The notes under the pieces: model-generated | What the model saw: only the letters and a program-made list of their open reading frames with translations | Told to the model about the DNA's origin: nothing | Databases searched by the model: none | Made by a program: the position numbers and the translations under genes | In this document: one piece after another, positions 60,681 to 64,000 of the stretch | Layout: each line of letters begins with the position of its first letter | Position numbering within the stretch: the stretch's first letter is position 1 | Origin: an uncultured Rikenellaceae bacterium | Lineage (GTDB): Bacteria; Bacteroidota; Bacteroidia; Bacteroidales; Rikenellaceae | Length of the DNA: 64,000 nt | Assembly: GCA_910577285.1 (NCBI GenBank) | Contig: CAJTLO010000006.1 | Coordinates: forward strand, 67,574 to 131,573 | Reading direction: 5' to 3'

Positions 60681-61028
60681 ATGGCTCGTTGCCGGTAGGG
60701 GGCGCCTGCCATGCAGGGAGGTATCGGTTGCCCTTCCCGCTTTCGTGCGGAGGTAGGAAACCGTGGTTGCGGCCGGTTGGTGCGATGTCCGGCGGAATTC
60801 GTGCGGTTATCGTTCTTGCATCGCATTTCGAATTTTACTCTGTGCGGAGGTGTTCGGGGATAATACGGGCGGCGATTCGGCGGAGAAGGAGATGACGTGG
60901 GAGAAAATCCGAAAGGCGTATCGGTCGGCTGCCTTGTAATAGGGATAAATTGGGGTGTCGAATCGGGGGTTTCAGCAAAGAGCTCCCGATGTCAGGAATG
61001 GAATGCAGACTCCTGAATGATACAAATG

Positions 61029-61075
61029 ATTCCGTTTTTGAACGCATGAAAGGGGATTGCATTCCGTTTTTGAAC
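61029..61075. repeat. 15-bp direct repeat upstream of tnaA
   Basis: attccgtttttgaac occurs at 61029-61043 and 61061-61075, start-to-start 32 bases. Both copies are on the same face of the helix, upstream of the tnaA promoter: an activator-site arrangement. Confidence 0.75.
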
Positions 61076-61134
61076 ACAGGGTATAAGGCGTAAAGAGCCA
61101 AATCGTTAGGCGGAAAATTATTTTTCGGCGACAC

Positions 61135-61165
61135 TTGCACAGATGAAAAAAAATCGTCAATTTTG
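61135..61165 (+). promoter_or_regulatory. Promoter of tnaA
   Basis: TTG (61135-61137), 20 bases, CAATTTTG (61158-61165; one mismatch to TAnnTTTG). Leader about 62 nt, A-rich. Confidence 0.6.
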
Positions 61166-61233
61166 TGCTGGTACATTAAAAATTTATCACGTAAATCGTA
61201 CACAAACTTATACAAACTCAAAAACTAAAAGCT

Positions 61234-62610
61234 ATGGAATTACCATTTGCAGAATCGTGGAAAATCAAAATGGTGGAGCCTATCCGCAAAAGCACCCGTG
61301 AGGAGCGCGAACAGTGGATCAAGGAGGCTAACTACAACGTATTTCAGCTCAAGGCCGATCAGGTATACATCGACGGTCTGACCGACTCCGGTACGGGTGC
61401 CATGAGCGACCGCCAGTGGGCAGCGCTGATGATGGGCGACGAATCCTACGCAGGCGCACGCTCCTTCTATGAACTGAAGGACACCATCACGCGTATCACC
61501 GGCTTCGAGTATTTGATCCCGACCCACCAGGGCCGCGCAGCCGAGAACGTGCTTTTCTCCGCACTCGTAACCGAAGGTGCCATCGTACCGGGCAACTCCC
61601 ATTTCGACACGACCAAAGGTCACATCGAGAGCCGTAAGGCCGTGGCTTTGGACTGCACGGTGGACGAGGCCAAGAATACCCAGCTCGAAGTTCCCTTCAA
61701 GGGCAACGTAGACCCGAAGAAACTCGAAAAGGCGCTGGCCGAGCATGCCGACAAGATTCCGTTCATCATCGTGACCATCACCAACAACACCGCCGGCGGT
61801 CAGCCCGTTTCGATGCAGAACCTTCGCGAAGTGCGTGCACTTGCCGACAAATACAACAAACGCGTGTTGTTCGACTCCGCACGTTTCGCCGAGAACGCAT
61901 ACTTCATCAAGACCCGCGAGGAAGGGTATGCCGACAAGACCATCAAGGAGATCTGCCGCGAAATGTTCGCTCTTGCCGACGCGATGACCATGTCCGCCAA
62001 GAAAGACGGTCTGGTGAACATGGGCGGTTTCATCGCTACCCGCTGGGAGGACTGGTACGAGGCAGCGAAGAAATTCTGCATCCCCTTTGAAGGTTACCTT
62101 ACCTACGGCGGTATGAACGGCCGTGACATGGCTGCGCTCGCAGTGGGTCTCGACGAGAACACCGAGTTCGATAACCTCCACACCCGCATTCACCAGGTAC
62201 AGTACCTCGCATCGCTTCTCGATGAATACGGTATTCCCTACCAGCGTCCCGTGGGCGGTCACGCCATCTTCGTCGATGCTTCCAAGGTGCTCACCCAGAT
62301 TCCTAAGGAGGAGTTCCCCGCTCAGACGCTGACCATCGAGCTTTATAAGGAAGCCGGTATCCGTGGCTGCGAAATCGGTTATATCCTCGCCGACCGCGAT
62401 CCGATCACGCGCGAGAACCGTTTCGGCGGTAACGACTTCGTCCGCATCTGCGTGGCTCGCCGCGTATACACCGACAACCACATGAAGGTGATCGCTGCTG
62501 CCCTGAAGAACGTTTACGATCGCCGCAACGAGATTACCCGCGGTGTCGAGATCGTATGGGAGGCTCCGCTGATGCGCCACTTCACCGTAAAACTCAGGCC
62601 TTTGAAGTAA
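61234..62610 (+). CDS. tnaA: Tryptophanase
   Basis: A 458-residue fold-type I PLP lyase that splits tryptophan into indole, pyruvate and ammonia. The Schiff-base lysine is in MTMSAKKDGLVNMGGF (Lys257), and IPTHQGRAAENVLFSALV, SHFDTTKGHIESRKA and ITNNTAGGQPVS are tryptophanase signatures; tyrosine phenol-lyase differs around the ring pocket, so tryptophanase is favoured. Codons are strongly biased to C-ending, which suggests high expression. The leader holds a direct repeat (61029-61075). The cell probably makes indole. No permease is adjacent. Confidence 0.93.
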   Translation: MELPFAESWKIKMVEPIRKSTREEREQWIKEANYNVFQLKADQVYIDGLTDSGTGAMSDRQWAALMMGDESYAGARSFYELKDTITRITGFEYLIPTHQGRAAENVLFSALVTEGAIVPGNSHFDTTKGHIESRKAVALDCTVDEAKNTQLEVPFKGNVDPKKLEKALAEHADKIPFIIVTITNNTAGGQPVSMQNLREVRALADKYNKRVLFDSARFAENAYFIKTREEGYADKTIKEICREMFALADAMTMSAKKDGLVNMGGFIATRWEDWYEAAKKFCIPFEGYLTYGGMNGRDMAALAVGLDENTEFDNLHTRIHQVQYLASLLDEYGIPYQRPVGGHAIFVDASKVLTQIPKEEFPAQTLTIELYKEAGIRGCEIGYILADRDPITRENRFGGNDFVRICVARRVYTDNHMKVIAAALKNVYDRRNEITRGVEIVWEAPLMRHFTVKLRPLK

Positions 62611-62639
62611 TGTTCTGAGGAACGACCTTTCATTATCCG

Positions 62640-62670
62640 GGACCGATGCGTATGCGTCGGTCCTTTTTTT
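62640..62670 (+). terminator. Terminator of tnaA
   Basis: 10-bp stem with one wobble (62640-62649 with 62654-62663) and seven T to 62670. Confidence 0.88.
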
Positions 62671-62694
62671 ATCTCGTGGCACCGTGGCGTGTCG

Positions 62695-62725
62695 TTGCGT
62701 ATTAGCGGCGGAATGAGTAGCTTTG
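62695..62725 (+). promoter_or_regulatory. Promoter of ksgA
   Basis: TTG (62695-62697), 20 bases, TAGCTTTG (62718-62725). Leader about 16 nt. Confidence 0.7.
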
Positions 62726-62747
62726 TCGCATTGGAAACATACGGTGT

Positions 62748-63527
62748 ATGCAGGAGGTAAGGGCGAAGAAGGCGTTGGGACAGCATTTCCTGACGGACGA
62801 GAACATAGCACGCAAGATAGCGGGAGCGCTTTCGGGCGGAGGCGATGTGCTGGAAGTGGGATGCGGTATGGGAATGTTGACGCAGTTTTTGCTGGAGAGA
62901 CCCGACATCGTGCTCTACGGCGCCGAGGTGGACGGGGAGAGCATCGAATTTCTCCACCGTCGCTTTCCCGGTTTCGCCGCCCGGCTTTTCGACGGGGATT
63001 TCCTGCGGATGCCGTTGCAGGAGATGTTTCCCGGCGGTGTGAAGGTGATCGGCAATTTCCCTTATAACATCTCCTCGCAGATCTTTTTCAAGATACTCGA
63101 AAACCGCGATCTGGTGCCCGAAAGCGTGGGGATGGTGCAGAAGGAGGTGGCTGTCCGGCTGGCGGAGCCTCCCGGCAGCCGGGATTACGGCATACTGAGC
63201 GTATTGCTCCAGGCCTGGTATGACATCGACTACCTGTTCACGGTGCACGAGAACGTGTTCAATCCGCCTCCCAAGGTCAAAAGCGCCGTGATACGGTTGC
63301 GTCGCAATGCGACCCGTGCGCTGGAGTGCGACGAAGCGCTCTTCGTACAGGTGGTGAAGGCTGCCTTTTCGCAGCGCAGGAAGATGTTGAAGAATCCGCT
63401 CAAGGCCGTCTTCGGCGGTTTCGGCGGAGCGGAGCACCCTTTCTTTACCCGGCGTGCCGAAACGCTCTCCGTGCAGGAATTCGTGGAGTTGACCCGTTGG
63501 GTGGCGATGCACCGCGGCGACCGTTAG
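62748..63527 (+). CDS. rsmA: 16S rRNA (adenine1518/1519-N6) dimethyltransferase
   Basis: A 259-residue methyltransferase (also KsgA) that dimethylates two adenines near the 3' end of 16S rRNA. N-terminal KKALGQHFLTDENIARKI, SAM motif VLEVGCGMGMLTQFLL, catalytic NFPYNISSQI (usually NLPYNI) and the C-terminal helical domain (FSQRRKMLKNPLKAVFGGF). Standard length. It has its own promoter between tnaA's terminator and its start, and faces the MmcQ-like gene. Confidence 0.95.
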   Translation: MQEVRAKKALGQHFLTDENIARKIAGALSGGGDVLEVGCGMGMLTQFLLERPDIVLYGAEVDGESIEFLHRRFPGFAARLFDGDFLRMPLQEMFPGGVKVIGNFPYNISSQIFFKILENRDLVPESVGMVQKEVAVRLAEPPGSRDYGILSVLLQAWYDIDYLFTVHENVFNPPPKVKSAVIRLRRNATRALECDEALFVQVVKAAFSQRRKMLKNPLKAVFGGFGGAEHPFFTRRAETLSVQEFVELTRWVAMHRGDR

Positions 63528-63582
63528 AGAGGGTCGGCGAGAGGGCTACCGCCAGGGAGAGCCTCTGCCCGATGCGGGGCGG

Positions 63583-63966
63583 TTACGCTCTGCGGGCCTC
63601 TTCCCATTCGATGAAACATTTCGTCAGTGCTTCGCGTTTGGAGCGGGGTATGCCGTCGACGACCAGCAGATAGGAGTCGCATATCATTTTCCGGATGAAG
63701 GCCGAGGGCAGGTCGCCGTCGAGCCGGACGGAGTTCCAATGCTTTTTGTTCATGTGGTAGGCCGCATCGATCTCCCGGTAAGTTTCCCGCAGATCGAGGG
63801 CGAGCGACGGTTCGCATTTGAGGGTTACGCTCTCGCCGGTTACCATGTCCGTCAGGGCGAACATCTTTCCGGCCACTTTGTAGACGAGCGTCGTTTCGTC
63901 GAAGGGAGTCGTCTCCTCTGTTTCGGGGAGCGAGAGGCAGTAGTCGCGCAGTTCGAGAATATCCAT
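63583..63966 (-). CDS. MmcQ/YjbR-family protein
   Basis: A 127-residue small protein with the MmcQ/YjbR fold: N-terminal LELRDYCLSLPETEETTPF, a central MFALTDMV...VTLKCEP strand pair and the diagnostic AAYHMNKKHWNSVRLDG...LPSAFIRKMICDSYLLV. The family resembles DNA-binding CyaY-like folds, but its function is not settled. It is convergent with ksgA, 55 bases apart; its promoter is at or beyond the window end (near-match TATCTTTA in minus orientation about 15-25 bases upstream). Confidence 0.88.
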   Translation of the reverse strand: MDILELRDYCLSLPETEETTPFDETTLVYKVAGKMFALTDMVTGESVTLKCEPSLALDLRETYREIDAAYHMNKKHWNSVRLDGDLPSAFIRKMICDSYLLVVDGIPRSKREALTKCFIEWEEARRA

Positions 63967-64000
63967 GATGTGCTGTTTCGGGTAGAGATAAAGATACGAA

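Larger units (their letters stand above)
60589..61134. other. Long leader region upstream of tryptophanase
   Basis: 645 bases lie between recQ and tnaA. After the hairpin at 60637 there is no gene. A 15-base exact direct repeat (attccgtttttgaac at 61029-61043 and 61061-61075, 32 bases apart, about three helical turns) lies about 60 bases upstream of the tnaA -33 element. An inverted pair tcagga/tcctga lies at 60992-61016. These suggest regulator binding sites. No tnaC-like short peptide with a key Trp was seen. Confidence 0.6.

Overview
The window reads as a chromosome segment of a high-GC member of the Bacteroidales, most likely Alistipes or a close Rikenellaceae relative (inference). Supporting signs are: Bacteroidetes-type promoters (TTTG/TTG, 18-20 bases, TAnnTTTG) in front of many genes; A-rich leaders with little Shine-Dalgarno; many lipoproteins; a TonB-dependent receptor with DUF5689 lipoproteins; an HU-CCDC81 membrane protein; LptE/SecG and YceD-L32-PlsX-FabH clusters; and roughly 60% GC. 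It is almost all housekeeping sequence. I see no insertion sequence, prophage, CRISPR array or plasmid gene.

Layout. 1-5.9 kb: an 80-bp tandem repeat at the window edge, an aminotransferase plus ADP-forming acyl-CoA synthetase pair (amino-acid catabolism with ATP gain), and oleate hydratase. 5.9-17 kb: CNNM/CorC transporter, XerD, PrmA, NadB, RF3, a nucleoside phosphorylase, a GlmM-type phosphohexomutase and an M20 dipeptidase. 17-19.7 kb: a gene-poor stretch with a BACON-like lipoprotein and a TlpA-like lipoprotein. 19.8-27.8 kb: DnaN, a DnaQ-type exonuclease, a LysM/binding-protein fusion, Rex, a RibF lacking most of its kinase domain, a thioesterase and HtpG. 28-34.8 kb: PanB, a SpoU methyltransferase, a membrane pyrophosphatase, an outer-membrane barrel whose promoter carries an inverted repeat, then a non-coding 205-bp tandem repeat and a tetranucleotide microsatellite.

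34.5-47.9 kb: an envelope operon (sigma-54 activator, LptE, a TPR-like protein, SecG), an HU-CCDC81 membrane protein, arginine decarboxylase, LysC-LysA, and an operon of one TonB-dependent receptor with two overlapping DUF5689 lipoproteins, facing ObgE. 48-58 kb: Era, a lipoprotein, serine dehydratase, a possible 26-residue peptide gene, tRNA-Arg(CCU), the YceD-RpmF-PlsX-FabH operon, and LptB-AroA-AroC. 58.4-64 kb: RecQ, tryptophanase behind a long leader with a direct repeat, KsgA and an MmcQ-like protein.

How it fits together: envelope building (fatty-acid/phospholipid entry, LPS export, Sec translocation), amino-acid fermentation (tryptophanase, serine dehydratase, aminotransferase plus acyl-CoA synthetase, sodium- or proton-pumping pyrophosphatase, Rex redox control) and core translation and replication functions lie side by side. 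The least explained parts are the receptor/DUF5689 operon, the 205-bp repeats, the small peptide gene and several palindromic or repeated control regions.
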